A stretch of 43,113 nucleotides of DNA from Candidatus Ligilactobacillus avistercoris (GTDB taxonomy: Bacteria > Bacillota > Bacilli > Lactobacillales > Lactobacillaceae), in contig DWXB01000015.1 of the NCBI GenBank assembly GCA_019119415.1, forward strand, positions 1-43,113. The letters are read 5' to 3'. The notes under the pieces are model-generated. The model was given only the letters and a program-made list of their open reading frames with translations, was not told where the DNA came from and made no database searches. Every line of letters starts with the position of its first letter. Position 1 is the stretch's first letter. A program made the position numbers and the translations under genes. Below, piece after piece: positions 1 through 8,731 of this stretch.

Positions 1-136
1 TTAGAACAATCCCATTTAGGACTTTCCTAATGACGATTATCTCAGGCACCACTCAATACTGAAACAATGAATTTAATTTTAAGAAGTCAATCATCGCAAG
101 ATGATTACAAAACATATATTACGAGGAGGAAGCAGG

Positions 137-970
137 ATGCCAGAGTTACCAGAAGTTGAAACGGTGCGCCGCGGAATCAATGCCTTGGCGGCCGGGCGGA
201 CAATTACGCACGTGGATGTGCTTTACCCGAAGATGATTATTGGCGACGTGGAGGAATTCAAGCGCCAGTTGGCAGGGGAAAAATTGACGACGGTTGACCG
301 GCGGGGGAAGTACCTGCTTTTGCGGTTTAGTGGGAACAAAACGGTGGTTTCACACCTCAGAATGGAAGGAAAGTACTACGTGAAGGCGGAAGGAACGCCG
401 GTTGAGAAACACACGCACGTTTTATTCCACATGGATGACGGGCAGCAGCTCCGGTACAACGATTCCCGCAAGTTTGGGCGGATGCAGCTGATTACTACCG
501 GTGAAGAAACGACGCTTCCCGGAATCAAGAAACTGGGGATGGAGCCGTTTCCGGCAACGTTTGCCGTGGATCAGTTTATTTCCCGGATGAAAAAGAAGAA
601 AAAGATGGTTAAACCAGCGTTGTTAGACCAGACGATTGTAACCGGCTTGGGCAATATTTACGTTGATGAATGCCTCTGGTTGAGTAAGATTCATCCGGAA
701 ACACAGTGTGCGGTGCTGACGGATGATGAGCTCCGGGTTCTTCACGATAACATCATTACTGAAATTGACCACGCCATTGATGCGGGGGGGACGACGATTC
801 GGTCGTATACGGACGCCTTCCAGCATGAGGGTGGTTTTCAACTGAAACTGCACGTTTATGGGCGGCAGGGGACGCCGTGTGACCGGTGTGAAACGCCAAT
901 TGAGAAGATTAAGGTCGGCCAGCGGGGAACGCATTTCTGCCCGCACTGCCAGGTTAAGAGGGTGGACTAG
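137..970 (+). CDS. mutM: Formamidopyrimidine-DNA glycosylase (Fpg/MutM)
   Basis: This is a base-excision repair enzyme that removes 8-oxoguanine and formamidopyrimidines and nicks the abasic site. The ATG at 137 follows a strong GAGGAGGA Shine-Dalgarno and gives the family start MPELPEVETVRRG, in which Pro2 is the nucleophile and Glu3 is catalytic. A start at 101 would add 12 residues that hide Pro2, so I rejected it. The C-terminal zinc finger has Cys248, Cys251, Cys268 and Cys271. The length of 277 aa is normal. The stop directly abuts coaE, an arrangement shared with many Bacillota. Confidence 0.96.
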   Translation: MPELPEVETVRRGINALAAGRTITHVDVLYPKMIIGDVEEFKRQLAGEKLTTVDRRGKYLLLRFSGNKTVVSHLRMEGKYYVKAEGTPVEKHTHVLFHMDDGQQLRYNDSRKFGRMQLITTGEETTLPGIKKLGMEPFPATFAVDQFISRMKKKKKMVKPALLDQTIVTGLGNIYVDECLWLSKIHPETQCAVLTDDELRVLHDNIITEIDHAIDAGGTTIRSYTDAFQHEGGFQLKLHVYGRQGTPCDRCETPIEKIKVGQRGTHFCPHCQVKRVD

Positions 971-1600
971 ATGACCTATGTGCTGGGATTAACTGGCGGA
1001 ATTGCCAGCGGGAAATCAACGGTGAGTGCGTTGTTTCGTCAACTGGAAGTGCCCGTGATTGATGCCGATCAGGTAGCCCGGGACGTGGTGGCTCCCGGAA
1101 GTCCGGGATTGAGGCGGATTAAAGCGACCTTTGGGGCGGAAATGGTGACAACTGCTGGCCAGTTGAACCGTTCCCGGTTGGGCAGCCTTGTTTTTGCTCA
1201 TCCGCGAGAACGACAGCGCCTCGATGCGATTACGGCCCCCCTTATTCGGCAACAAATTACCGCCCAACTTAGTAAGGCGCAAACGTCTCAGGAGCCACTG
1301 GTGGTGCTTGATGCGCCCCTGCTAATCGAGCAGCACTACGATAAGTTATGTGACGGCATCATGGTAGTGAGTGTGACGCCGGCAACGCAGTTAAAGCGGC
1401 TGATTTTACGGGACCACCTGAGTCCGCAAGCCGCCCAGCAACGAATTGCCGCCCAGATTAGTGCCAGTGAGCGGCGGCGCTTTGCGACCGTTGTGATTGA
1501 CAATAACGGTGAAGTTGAAGCGACGCGGCGGCAGGTGATAAAATGGTTACAAATTAACGGTTGGGGAGATCTAACCAGTAAACGGGGTGAAAGCAGATGA
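971..1600 (+). CDS. coaE: Dephospho-CoA kinase
   Basis: It catalyses the last step of coenzyme A synthesis, the phosphorylation of dephospho-CoA at the ribose 3' position using ATP. The P-loop GGIASGKST is at residues 9-17 and the DADQVAR segment that binds substrate follows near residue 31. The length of 209 aa is typical. It starts at the base after the mutM stop and its TGA overlaps the nrdR ATG, so the genes are probably translationally coupled in one operon. Confidence 0.95.
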   Translation: MTYVLGLTGGIASGKSTVSALFRQLEVPVIDADQVARDVVAPGSPGLRRIKATFGAEMVTTAGQLNRSRLGSLVFAHPRERQRLDAITAPLIRQQITAQLSKAQTSQEPLVVLDAPLLIEQHYDKLCDGIMVVSVTPATQLKRLILRDHLSPQAAQQRIAAQISASERRRFATVVIDNNGEVEATRRQVIKWLQINGWGDLTSKRGESR

Positions 1601-2094
1601 AGTGCCCTAATTGTCAATCACAAAGTTCGCGCGTTGTGGATAGTCGGCCAGCTGATAGTGGGCGGGCAATTCGGCGCCGCCGCGAATGTGAAAAGTGTGG
1701 TTACCGGTTCACTACCTTTGAGCGGATTGAAGTAACACCGTTGTTGGTGGTTAAGAAGGACGGAACCCGTCAGGAGTTTAACCGGGACAAGGTAATGCGC
1801 GGAATTATGCGGGCCACCGAAAAACTCCAGATTAGTAGTAAGCAGATTACTGCGATTGTTGATAAGGTTGAAGCCCGGGCCCACGCGGTTAACGGCAACG
1901 AAATTTCAAGTCAGCAGATTGGGGAGTACGTGATGGAAATCCTCGCTGACGTGGATGACGTTGCGTACATCCGGTTTGCCAGTGTTTACCACGAATTTAA
2001 GGATATGCAGTCGTTTGCGGCGGAACTTAACGATCTGTTAGGGCGGGAAGCCCGGCGGAAGGAACGGGCCGCAAAGGAGCAGAAGGATGATTAA
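1597..2094 (+). CDS. nrdR: Transcriptional repressor NrdR
   Basis: NrdR is a zinc-finger/ATP-cone repressor that senses nucleotides and controls ribonucleotide reductase genes. The N-terminal zinc ribbon has Cys3, Cys6, Cys31 and Cys34, with an arginine-rich stretch between the pairs. The ATP-cone domain fills residues of about 49-139. The length of 165 aa is slightly longer than common because of a charged C-terminal tail. The start overlaps the coaE stop (ATGA) and the end overlaps dnaB by 8 bases. The pairing with dnaB-dnaI is a conserved Bacillota neighbourhood. Confidence 0.96.
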   Translation: MKCPNCQSQSSRVVDSRPADSGRAIRRRRECEKCGYRFTTFERIEVTPLLVVKKDGTRQEFNRDKVMRGIMRATEKLQISSKQITAIVDKVEARAHAVNGNEISSQQIGEYVMEILADVDDVAYIRFASVYHEFKDMQSFAAELNDLLGREARRKERAAKEQKDD

Positions 2095-3403
2095 TAAGAA
2101 GTGTGACGTAACGGCCGGAACGCCGTACCGCGTCCAAATTCCTGCGCGCTTCCAACCGGACGATTTAGCGGTAGTAGGGGACCTTTACTTGCCGTTAATT
2201 GGGGCGGTGGCGAGTGCCTTGTACCACCAACTAGCCGGGGCACAGGAAGGAGTCCTTCACCGGCACAGTGCGCTTTTGATCGCACTCGGTAACGTTGCAC
2301 CACAAGAACTGTTTGCGGCGCGGTGTCGGTTGGAGGCGCTGGGATTACTCCGCACATTTCAGACGCCGGAACAGGGAACGCGGGTGTTGACTTACCGGGT
2401 GCTTCAGCCGGTAACGCCGACCCACTTTTTTGCCGATGATCTTCTTAGCGGATTGTTATTAAGTTGGATTGGGGCCGACGAATTCAACCGGTTATTAGAA
2501 AAATGGGTGCCCAACCCATCACTGCCAACAGGGACGGAGGTTACCGCCCAGTTGGCGGAGGTCTTTGATATGCCCGCTCCGGGACAGTTACATGCTCCCC
2601 GGGAGACTGTAACGGAAAATCAGCCGCACTTTTCAGCCACAGCGCTAGATTACCAGCAGCTTGACCAACTGTTGGCGCGGTCCTACGTTGACCGGCAACA
2701 GGTTGCGCAAAACAAACAGCGAATCGATGCGTTAGTAACGTTGTATGGGCTAGATGAGCTGCAGGTAAAGGAGTTGCTTGAACAGGCGACAAACCTCGAA
2801 ACGAATCAGGTTAACTTTGAACAGGTAAGGGCTCTTGCTGCTGAACAGTATGCTGGCCCCCGGCCGGTAAGTACACCTTCTTCGCAAAAAGCGGCTAAGG
2901 AAACGGCCGATCACCAGCTCCCCGCTGCGGATCAGCAACTGGCGCAGGTTGCTCAAATGTATGCGCCGATGGAGTTTTTAGCGACGTTAAAGGAACAAAA
3001 ACACTCTTTTGTTGCACGGTCAGAACGGAAAACCCTTGAGCAGGTCGTTAAGTCCCAGAAATTACCCCCAGCGGTGGTTAACATTCTGATTCACTACATT
3101 ATGGTTGATCAGGGGAATGATACGTTACCAGCCCCGTTGTTCGAGGCAATTGCGGCTGATTGGGCCAGCAAGCAGATTGATACGCCGGCGAAGGCTATTT
3201 GGCAAGCCCGCCACTTTAACCAGCAAAAACAGGCAAAAAAGAAAGCTCCGAAGCGGCGGCCCCGGCGGTTGGTTCAAAAGGAGACCCTCCCAGAATGGGC
3301 GCGTCAGGATAACGGCCAAGTTTCTAAACAACCGGCGAAAAAGAAGGATAAGGCGGCGTTGGATAAGCAGCGGCGTGAATTACTCAACCAGTTGCGCTCG
3401 TAA
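2087..3403 (+). CDS. dnaB: Replication initiation and membrane attachment protein DnaB (primosomal)
   Basis: This is the Bacillota-type DnaB, not the helicase. It works with DnaD and DnaI to load the replicative helicase at oriC and at restart sites. The 438-aa protein has an N-terminal winged-helix-like region and a C-terminal DnaB/DnaD domain (about residues 285-375) with a helical VVKSQKLPPAVVNILIHYIM stretch. A Lys/Arg-rich tail follows. The identification rests on overall similarity and on its position between nrdR and dnaI, which is the conserved order. It overlaps nrdR by 8 bases. Confidence 0.9.
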   Translation: MINKKCDVTAGTPYRVQIPARFQPDDLAVVGDLYLPLIGAVASALYHQLAGAQEGVLHRHSALLIALGNVAPQELFAARCRLEALGLLRTFQTPEQGTRVLTYRVLQPVTPTHFFADDLLSGLLLSWIGADEFNRLLEKWVPNPSLPTGTEVTAQLAEVFDMPAPGQLHAPRETVTENQPHFSATALDYQQLDQLLARSYVDRQQVAQNKQRIDALVTLYGLDELQVKELLEQATNLETNQVNFEQVRALAAEQYAGPRPVSTPSSQKAAKETADHQLPAADQQLAQVAQMYAPMEFLATLKEQKHSFVARSERKTLEQVVKSQKLPPAVVNILIHYIMVDQGNDTLPAPLFEAIAADWASKQIDTPAKAIWQARHFNQQKQAKKKAPKRRPRRLVQKETLPEWARQDNGQVSKQPAKKKDKAALDKQRRELLNQLRS

Positions 3404-3415
3404 GGAGGGGTTCAA

Positions 3416-4345
3416 ATGGAACCAATTACAAATGAACTAAACCGGCGTTTTAAAAATCATCCCGAATTCCGCCAGCGGTACCAGCAATTGATTGATACGA
3501 CGTTAAAGGACGAGGATGTGCGCCATTTCTTAGAGACGCACCGGGACGAACTTGCCCCGGAGACGGTTGATCGCGGAATGAGCAAACTGTATGAGTTTGT
3601 TCAAACGAAAAAGGCGCTCGCTGCGGGAAAGCCCGTTGCCTTACCGGGATACCTCCCGCAACTTGTTCTTAGCAAGCATCAAATTGAAGTGCAGTACGTT
3701 CCAAGTGATCAGCTACAAGCTCAGCGGGCAGCACGTGCCCGGCGCGAGCGGGTGACGCTGTACGGAATGCCGAAGAGTATTGCGAATGCCGATTTGGCAA
3801 CCTACGTGCCTGATAACCGGGAAGAGGCCCTAAACGCGGCCATTAAGTTCACGGTGGACTACGAGGCTACGCCGACGCAGTTCCATCAGGGGTTATACTT
3901 AGCCGGCAGTTTTGGTGTCGGCAAGACGTACCTGTTGGGGGCGATTGCTAACGAACTGGCTAAGCACGGGTTTAAGACGACTATGGTGCACGTGCCGACG
4001 CTTGCAACCATGATGCGGGCGGCGATTGATAAGCATACGACAAATGACTTATTAGCGACGGTGAAGGCCACGCCAGTCTTGATGCTCGATGATTTGGGAG
4101 CAATGGCGATGAGTAGTTGGTTCCGCGATGAAATCTTTGGGGTGATTTTGGAGTACCGGATGCAACAGGAACTGCCAACGTTTTTCAGTGCAAACATCAC
4201 CATGGACGAGCTTGAAAACGACTATTTGGCAGTCAATACCAAGGACGAGGTTGAACCGTTGAAGGCCAAGCGGTTAATGGAGCGGATTCGCTTCCTGGCA
4301 ACTGAATACGATTTAGTGGGGAAAAATTGGCGAAATCCCTCATAA
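3416..4345 (+). CDS. dnaI: Primosomal protein DnaI, helicase loader
   Basis: DnaI is an AAA+ ATPase that loads the replicative helicase. Walker A (GSFGVGKT) lies near residues 163-171, Walker B (VLMLDDLGA) near 220-228, and a sensor-1-like segment (TFFSANI) follows. The length of 309 aa matches the family. The start has a good AAGGAGG site 12 bases downstream of the dnaB stop. The protein contains no cysteine at all, whereas Bacillus subtilis DnaI is described with a zinc-binding N-terminal domain, so that metal site appears lost here (see findings). Confidence 0.93.
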   Translation: MEPITNELNRRFKNHPEFRQRYQQLIDTTLKDEDVRHFLETHRDELAPETVDRGMSKLYEFVQTKKALAAGKPVALPGYLPQLVLSKHQIEVQYVPSDQLQAQRAARARRERVTLYGMPKSIANADLATYVPDNREEALNAAIKFTVDYEATPTQFHQGLYLAGSFGVGKTYLLGAIANELAKHGFKTTMVHVPTLATMMRAAIDKHTTNDLLATVKATPVLMLDDLGAMAMSSWFRDEIFGVILEYRMQQELPTFFSANITMDELENDYLAVNTKDEVEPLKAKRLMERIRFLATEYDLVGKNWRNPS

Positions 4346-4349
4346 GTCC

Positions 4350-4377
4350 TTGCGCTCTTGTCAGGATGTGCTAAAAT
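4350..4377 (+). promoter_or_regulatory. Probable sigma-A promoter of thrS
   Basis: A TTGCGC -35 at 4350-4355 is followed after 16 bases by TAAAAT at 4372-4377, which is preceded by TG as in an extended -10. It sits just after the dnaI stop and just upstream of the T-box leader. Confidence 0.6.
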
Positions 4378-4389
4378 GGCGGTAAGTTA

Positions 4390-4613
4390 GCTGAAAAGCT
4401 AGTAATGGGACAAACGGAAACATTAAATTCAGGGAGCGGGGTCGTGACTGAAAGCCCCACAAACAATGGTTCTTACCACCCATTTGGTTTTCACGGAGTC
4501 AACCGTGACGTTGCCGCACGTTATGCGGATAAATGAGGAGGCTACGGCCTTAAAGATGGGTGGAACCACGTTAAAAGACGTCCCTAGGATTAATATCCTA
4601 GGGACGTCTTTTT
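4390..4613 (+). ncRNA. T-box leader of thrS (threonine-responsive)
   Basis: This 5' leader senses uncharged tRNA-Thr. Stem I is visible: ATGGG at 4405-4409 pairs with CCCAT at 4479-4483. The apical GGGG...CCCC hairpin lies at about 4437-4457. The specifier codon is read as ACC at 4475-4477, followed by the customary A. The T-box core GGGTGGAACCACG is at 4558-4570. The terminator at 4573-4613 follows. Together these account for the gene-free stretch between dnaI and thrS. Confidence 0.92.
4573..4613 (+). terminator. T-box intrinsic terminator
   Basis: A perfect 16-bp or longer stem (GACGTCCCTAGGAT / ATCCTAGGGACGTC with a TAAT loop) is followed by a U-run. It forms when tRNA-Thr is charged. 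The T-box core just upstream would compete with its 5' arm. Confidence 0.92.
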
Positions 4614-4676
4614 ATTAATATTTTCGAATTGTGCCTACTAGTTGTTTTCTTAGGTTTTATAAAGGAGGAGAAGGTT

Positions 4677-6623
4677 ATGGCAACAGTTAACCTTGAATTC
4701 CCAGATGGGAACGTGAAGGAGTTTGATGCGGGAGTTACCCCGCTTGAAATTGCCCAGGACATTAGTATTAGTCTTGGAAAGAAGGCCGTTGCGGGTAAGT
4801 TAAACGGTGAGGTGCTTGATCTAAGCGCGCCGATCACGATGGACGGTAAGATTGAAATCATTACGAAGGATGACGAGCAAAATGCGCTCCCGGTTGTTTG
4901 GAACACGGCGGCCGTTGTGCTGGGTGCATGCTTAAATAAGTTATACCCGGGAATGCACTTTGGTGACAGTGGGGTAACGGAACACGGGTTCTTCGTTGAT
5001 ACGGATAACGCTGCGGGTCAGGTTGCGGAAACGGACTTTGAAAAAATTAGTGCCGAAATGGACGCTTCCATTAAGGAAAACGTTGCGGTTGAACGGGTTG
5101 AACTGGCAGAAGACGATCTTCTTGCGCAGTTTGCCGACGACCCGTACCGGAAGGAATTAGTGGCTGAAAAGGCGGTTGACGGGGTCGTTGTTGCGCACCG
5201 GCTGGGTGACTACATTGACCTTTCCGTCGGGGCCTGCCTGCCGTCAACGAAGCTGATCAAGGCGTTCAAGATTCTCTCCGTTGCCGGGGCTTACTGGAAG
5301 GGAATGTCCAGTAACCCAATGCTGCAGCGGGTATACGCAACGGCATTCTTTAAGCAAAAGGACCTGGAAGCTGAGTTGAAGCGGCAACAGGAAGCTCGTG
5401 AACGGGACCACCGGGTGATTGGAAACAAGCTTGACTTATACTTCGTTGACCCGAAGGTGGGTGCTGGGTTGCCGTACTGGATGCCAAAGGGCGCAACAAT
5501 CCGGCGGACGATTGAGCGCTACATTATCGACAAGGAAGTTGCGGATGGCTACCAGCACGTTTACACGCCAGTGCTGATGAACCTGGATGCCTACAAGACG
5601 TCTGGTCACTGGGCTCACTACCGGGAAGACATGTTCCCGCCAATGGACATGGGTGATGGCGAATTTCTTGAATTGCGGCCAATGAACTGCCCGTCCCATA
5701 TTCAGATTTACAAGCACCACATCCGGTCATACCGGGACCTGCCGATGCGGATTGCTGAAATTGGGATGATGCACCGGTACGAAAAGTCTGGGGCTCTTTC
5801 CGGTCTTCAGCGGGTGCGGGAAATGGAATTAAACGACGGCCACACGTTTGTTGCCCTTGACCAAATTCGGGATGAGTTTGCCAAGATTTTACGGTTAATC
5901 ATGGACGTTTACAAGGACTTCGACATCACGGACTACAGCTTCCGGTTGAGTTACCGTGACCCGAAGAACACCGAGAAGTACTACGCTAACGATGAAATGT
6001 GGGAAAAGGCCCAGTCAATGCTGAAGGGCGCTATGGATGACCTTGGCTTAGATTACTACGAAGCTGAAGGAGAAGCCGCCTTCTACGGTCCGAAGCTGGA
6101 TATCCAGACCAAGACGGCGCTTGGAAACGAAGAAACGATGTCAACGATTCAGTTAGACTTCATGTTACCAGAGAAGTTTGACCTGACATACGTGGGACAG
6201 GATGGCGAAGAACACCGGCCGATTATGATCCACCGGGGCGTTGTTGGGACGATGGAGCGGTTTACCGCTTACCTGACCGAAATCTACAAGGGGGCCTTCC
6301 CAACGTGGCTGTCACCTGTTCAGGTTGAGTTGATTCCGGTGAAGAACGACCTTCACATGGACTACGCTAACGAGCTGCGGTCAAAGTTAGTTGCCCACAA
6401 CATCCGGGTTGAAATTGATGACCGGAACGAAAAGATGGGTTACAAGATCCGGCAGGCCCAGGTTAATAAGGTACCGTACACCCTTGTTCTAGGAGATAAG
6501 GAAGTTAGTGACGGCAACGTAACCGTGCGCCGGTACGGTGAAGAAGAAACAACCACCATGACGTTTGACGAGTTTGTCGGCGAATTAATGCATGATATTG
6601 AAACATACAGCCGGGAGGATTAA
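4677..6623 (+). CDS. thrS: Threonyl-tRNA synthetase
   Basis: It charges tRNA-Thr and edits mischarged serine. The order is the TGS domain (residues 1-62), the editing/SAD region (about 65-240), the class II catalytic core, and the C-terminal anticodon-binding domain (about 545-640). The catalytic zinc ligands are seen as Cys338 (in RPMNCPS), His389 (DGHTF) and His519 (MIHRG). The ATG at 4677 has an AAAGGAGGAG site. An upstream in-frame start at 4629 lacks one and was rejected. The length of 648 aa is normal. It is controlled by the T-box leader upstream. Confidence 0.97.
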   Translation: MATVNLEFPDGNVKEFDAGVTPLEIAQDISISLGKKAVAGKLNGEVLDLSAPITMDGKIEIITKDDEQNALPVVWNTAAVVLGACLNKLYPGMHFGDSGVTEHGFFVDTDNAAGQVAETDFEKISAEMDASIKENVAVERVELAEDDLLAQFADDPYRKELVAEKAVDGVVVAHRLGDYIDLSVGACLPSTKLIKAFKILSVAGAYWKGMSSNPMLQRVYATAFFKQKDLEAELKRQQEARERDHRVIGNKLDLYFVDPKVGAGLPYWMPKGATIRRTIERYIIDKEVADGYQHVYTPVLMNLDAYKTSGHWAHYREDMFPPMDMGDGEFLELRPMNCPSHIQIYKHHIRSYRDLPMRIAEIGMMHRYEKSGALSGLQRVREMELNDGHTFVALDQIRDEFAKILRLIMDVYKDFDITDYSFRLSYRDPKNTEKYYANDEMWEKAQSMLKGAMDDLGLDYYEAEGEAAFYGPKLDIQTKTALGNEETMSTIQLDFMLPEKFDLTYVGQDGEEHRPIMIHRGVVGTMERFTAYLTEIYKGAFPTWLSPVQVELIPVKNDLHMDYANELRSKLVAHNIRVEIDDRNEKMGYKIRQAQVNKVPYTLVLGDKEVSDGNVTVRRYGEEETTTMTFDEFVGELMHDIETYSRED

Positions 6624-6630
6624 TTCTACC

Positions 6631-6659
6631 TTGACAGCCGGGGAAAACTTCGGTACCCT
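6631..6659 (+). promoter_or_regulatory. Possible promoter of the infC-rpmI-rplT operon
   Basis: A consensus TTGACA at 6631-6636 and TACCCT at 6654-6659 are separated by 17 bases. The -35 is perfect but the -10 is weak. It lies just after the thrS stop and would produce a leader of about 165 bases ahead of infC. Confidence 0.45.
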
Positions 6660-6664
6660 GTAGG

Positions 6665-6830
6665 AGTTGAGAAAAAAGCAGAGGCACTCGCTTCTCGCCT
6701 AGGGGACAGGGGTTCCCGGGCAGAATTACGATATTAATTCCGGTTAGCCGGACGAACGGGTGCGCTTGCGAACAGCAACGTGCCCGTTTTTTCTGCGTTT
6801 TCTCTCGATTATAGATGGAGGTGAAACGTT
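6665..6830 (+). promoter_or_regulatory. Structured infC leader with attenuator-like hairpin
   Basis: The leader contains several GC-rich inverted repeats and, at 6756-6792, a hairpin ACGGGTGCG / CGTGCCCGT followed by six T, which looks like an intrinsic terminator placed before the gene. In Bacillus the homologous operon is controlled by L20 through premature termination in the leader. Similar control here is an inference from the hairpin's position, since I cannot show an L20 site. Confidence 0.6.
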
Positions 6831-7343
6831 ATAGCATTCGATAAGATGGTAAACGGCGGCATTCGCGCTCGTGAAGTGCGGTTAATCTCAGCTGGTGGTG
6901 AACAGCTCGGGGTAAAGTCCAAGCAGGACGCGTTAAGAATGGCGGAAGATGCCAACCTTGACCTTGTATTGGTTGCCCCGAAGGCTAAGCCACCCGTTGC
7001 TAAGATTATGGATTACGGGAAGTACCGCTTCGAATTACAAAAGAAGCAGCGGGAAGCCCGGAAGAAGCAGAAGACCGTGAGTGTTAAGGAAGTGCGGTTA
7101 AGTCCAACAATTGACACGAACGACTTCAACACGAAGGTGAAGGCGGCATTCCGTTTCCTGAAAAAAGGAAGTAAGGTGAAGGTCTCAATTCGGTTCCGGG
7201 GCCGGGCGATTACCCATAAGGATATTGGCCGGGAAGTTTTGAACCGGTTTGCCAACGAGACGAGTGAGGTTGCAACGGTTGAATCAAAGGCCAAGATGGA
7301 TGGCCGGAGCATGTTCCTAATGCTTGCTCCCAAGAAGGATTAG
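6831..7343 (+). CDS. infC: Translation initiation factor IF-3 (ATA start)
   Basis: IF-3 binds the 30S subunit and checks the start codon and initiator tRNA. I place the start at ATA 6831: it lies 6 bases after GGAGGTG (6818-6824) and adds five residues (M-A-F-D-K) before the ATG at 6846, which has no Shine-Dalgarno at a usable distance. IF-3 genes characteristically use rare starts (ATT, ATC, ATA) that IF-3 itself discriminates against, giving autoregulation. The N-domain is followed by a Lys-rich linker and then the C-domain (about 85-170). The length of 170 aa is normal. Confidence 0.9.
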   Translation: MAFDKMVNGGIRAREVRLISAGGEQLGVKSKQDALRMAEDANLDLVLVAPKAKPPVAKIMDYGKYRFELQKKQREARKKQKTVSVKEVRLSPTIDTNDFNTKVKAAFRFLKKGSKVKVSIRFRGRAITHKDIGREVLNRFANETSEVATVESKAKMDGRSMFLMLAPKKD

Positions 7344-7400
7344 CCGTAAACGAACCGGGGATTCCCGGGAAACATTAGATTTAGAAGAGGAGAGATTATT

Positions 7401-7601
7401 ATGCCAAAGATGAAGACACACCGCGCATCAACAAAGCGTTTTAAGCGGACTGGAAATGGTGGCTTGAAGCGGCATCACGCTTACACTTCCCACCGGTTCC
7501 ACGGGAAGACAAAGAAACAGCGGCGGCAATTACGTCAGCCAGGGATGGTTTCTGCTTCTGATATGAAGCGGATCAAGCAGATGCTCAGCCAGATGAAGTA
7601 G
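7401..7601 (+). CDS. rpmI: 50S ribosomal protein L35
   Basis: A small basic protein of 66 aa starting [18 protein letters not shown], typical of bL35 in the large ribosomal subunit. It has a GAGGAGAG site and lies in the invariant infC-rpmI-rplT order, 57 bases after infC. Confidence 0.97.
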   Translation: MPKMKTHRASTKRFKRTGNGGLKRHHAYTSHRFHGKTKKQRRQLRQPGMVSASDMKRIKQMLSQMK

Positions 7602-7673
7602 GCTTTGCACCAGGAAGAACGAAAATTAAGACGAGGGCTCGCTTTGAGGGCCACATTTTAAGGAGGAATTTAT

Positions 7674-8030
7674 ATGCCACGTGTTAAGGGTGGATCAGTT
7701 ACGCGCCAACGCCGTAAAAAGATGATTAAGCTAGCAAAGGGTTACCGGGGAGCAAAGCATATCCTGTTCAAGACTGCCAAGGAACAGGTTATGAAGTCCT
7801 ACCAGTACGCTTACCGTGACCGGAAGAAGACGAAGTCCAACTTCCGGAAGCTTTGGATTGTCCGGATTAACGCTGCTGCCCGGATGAACGGAATCAGCTA
7901 CAGCAAGTTAATGCATGGTCTGAAGTTAGCAAACATTGACATTAACCGGAAGATGCTTGCCGACCTTGCCGTTAACGACATGGACTCATTCAAGGCAATC
8001 GTTGATGAAGCCAAGAAGGCTCTTGACTAA
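7674..8030 (+). CDS. rplT: 50S ribosomal protein L20
   Basis: bL20 is an early-assembling 23S rRNA-binding protein that is also the known repressor of this operon in Bacillus. The 118-aa sequence begins [23 protein letters not shown] and has the usual basic N-terminal extension and the folded C-domain. An AAGGAGGA site precedes the ATG, and an intrinsic terminator follows at 8053-8082. Confidence 0.97.
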   Translation: MPRVKGGSVTRQRRKKMIKLAKGYRGAKHILFKTAKEQVMKSYQYAYRDRKKTKSNFRKLWIVRINAAARMNGISYSKLMHGLKLANIDINRKMLADLAVNDMDSFKAIVDEAKKALD

Positions 8031-8052
8031 ACAACCTTGATTAAAGTAATTG

Positions 8053-8082
8053 GAGGCTGCGATGGAAATCGCAGCCTCTTTG
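8053..8082 (+). terminator. Terminator of infC-rpmI-rplT
   Basis: A perfect 11-bp stem (GAGGCTGCGAT / ATCGCAGCCTC) with a GGAA loop is followed by a short T-run. Confidence 0.9.
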
Positions 8083-8132
8083 CTATTTAAGGGACATCTT
8101 TTGTCGTGAAAGGGCCGATAGTGGGCTGACGG

Positions 8133-8161
8133 TTGGTTTTCGGCAGGCGATAATGTAGAAT
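8133..8161 (+). promoter_or_regulatory. Probable promoter of the yqeG operon
   Basis: TTGGTT at 8133-8138 and TAGAAT at 8156-8161 are separated by 17 bases, 37 bases before the yqeG start. Confidence 0.6.
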
Positions 8162-8197
8162 AAGAAAGAATATGACAAGTGAGGAGTACGGCTGAAT

Positions 8198-8731
8198 ATG
8201 CTTTCAAAGTTCAAACCGACGTGGACGATTGAGTCTATTTTCAACATTACCCCGGCGGAGATTAAGCGGCGGGGAATCCGGGTGATTTTAACCGACCTGG
8301 ATAACACGCTGATGGCGTGGAATAACGCGGACGGCGATCAAAAACTCCGGGCATGGCTCCGGACGATGGACCAGGCTGAAATTTCCGTTGTCGTTGTTTC
8401 CAACAACAATCCGGGGCGGGTCGAAAAGGCGGTTCGGCCGCTTGGAATTCCGTACTTTGCCCGCTCCCTGAAACCACTAACCCGCGGGATTCGGCGGGCG
8501 CAACGGAAGTATCAGCTCGGCAACGATGAGGTCGTTCTTGTTGGTGATCAGTTAATTACCGATATCTGGGGCGCTAACCGGGCGGGAATCCGGAGTGTGC
8601 TGGTAAAACCACTCGTTGAGTCTGATAACTGGAATACGAAGCTAAACCGGGTGGTTGAACGGCAGATTAAGCGGCTCCTTAACCGGCAGGGATACGTGTT
8701 TGACTGGAGGCATTCACTTGATGAAGACTGA
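8198..8731 (+). CDS. yqeG: YqeG family HAD-IIIA phosphatase
   Basis: A 177-aa haloacid-dehalogenase-type hydrolase. The nucleophile motif DLDNTLMAW (from about residue 32) and the later GDQLITDIWGANRAG motif contribute the catalytic and Mg-binding aspartates, and a VVSNNNPGRV segment carries motif II. The physiological substrate is not known to me; family members are annotated as possible phosphatidylglycerophosphate phosphatases. It heads the yqe operon and overlaps yqeH by 11 bases. Confidence 0.88.
   Translation: MLSKFKPTWTIESIFNITPAEIKRRGIRVILTDLDNTLMAWNNADGDQKLRAWLRTMDQAEISVVVVSNNNPGRVEKAVRPLGIPYFARSLKPLTRGIRRAQRKYQLGNDEVVLVGDQLITDIWGANRAGIRSVLVKPLVESDNWNTKLNRVVERQIKRLLNRQGYVFDWRHSLDED

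Noticed and set aside
89-106. AATCATC-GCAA-GATGATT hairpin before mutM
   Set aside because: It has no T-run on either strand and no other signal, so it may be chance. I see nothing else in bases 1-136.
101-136. An upstream in-frame start for mutM
   Set aside because: It would bury the catalytic Pro2, and the ribosome site is placed for 137.
3105-3440. A 111-codon basic frame within dnaB
   Set aside because: It overlaps the Lys/Arg-rich end of dnaB in another frame; a shadow.
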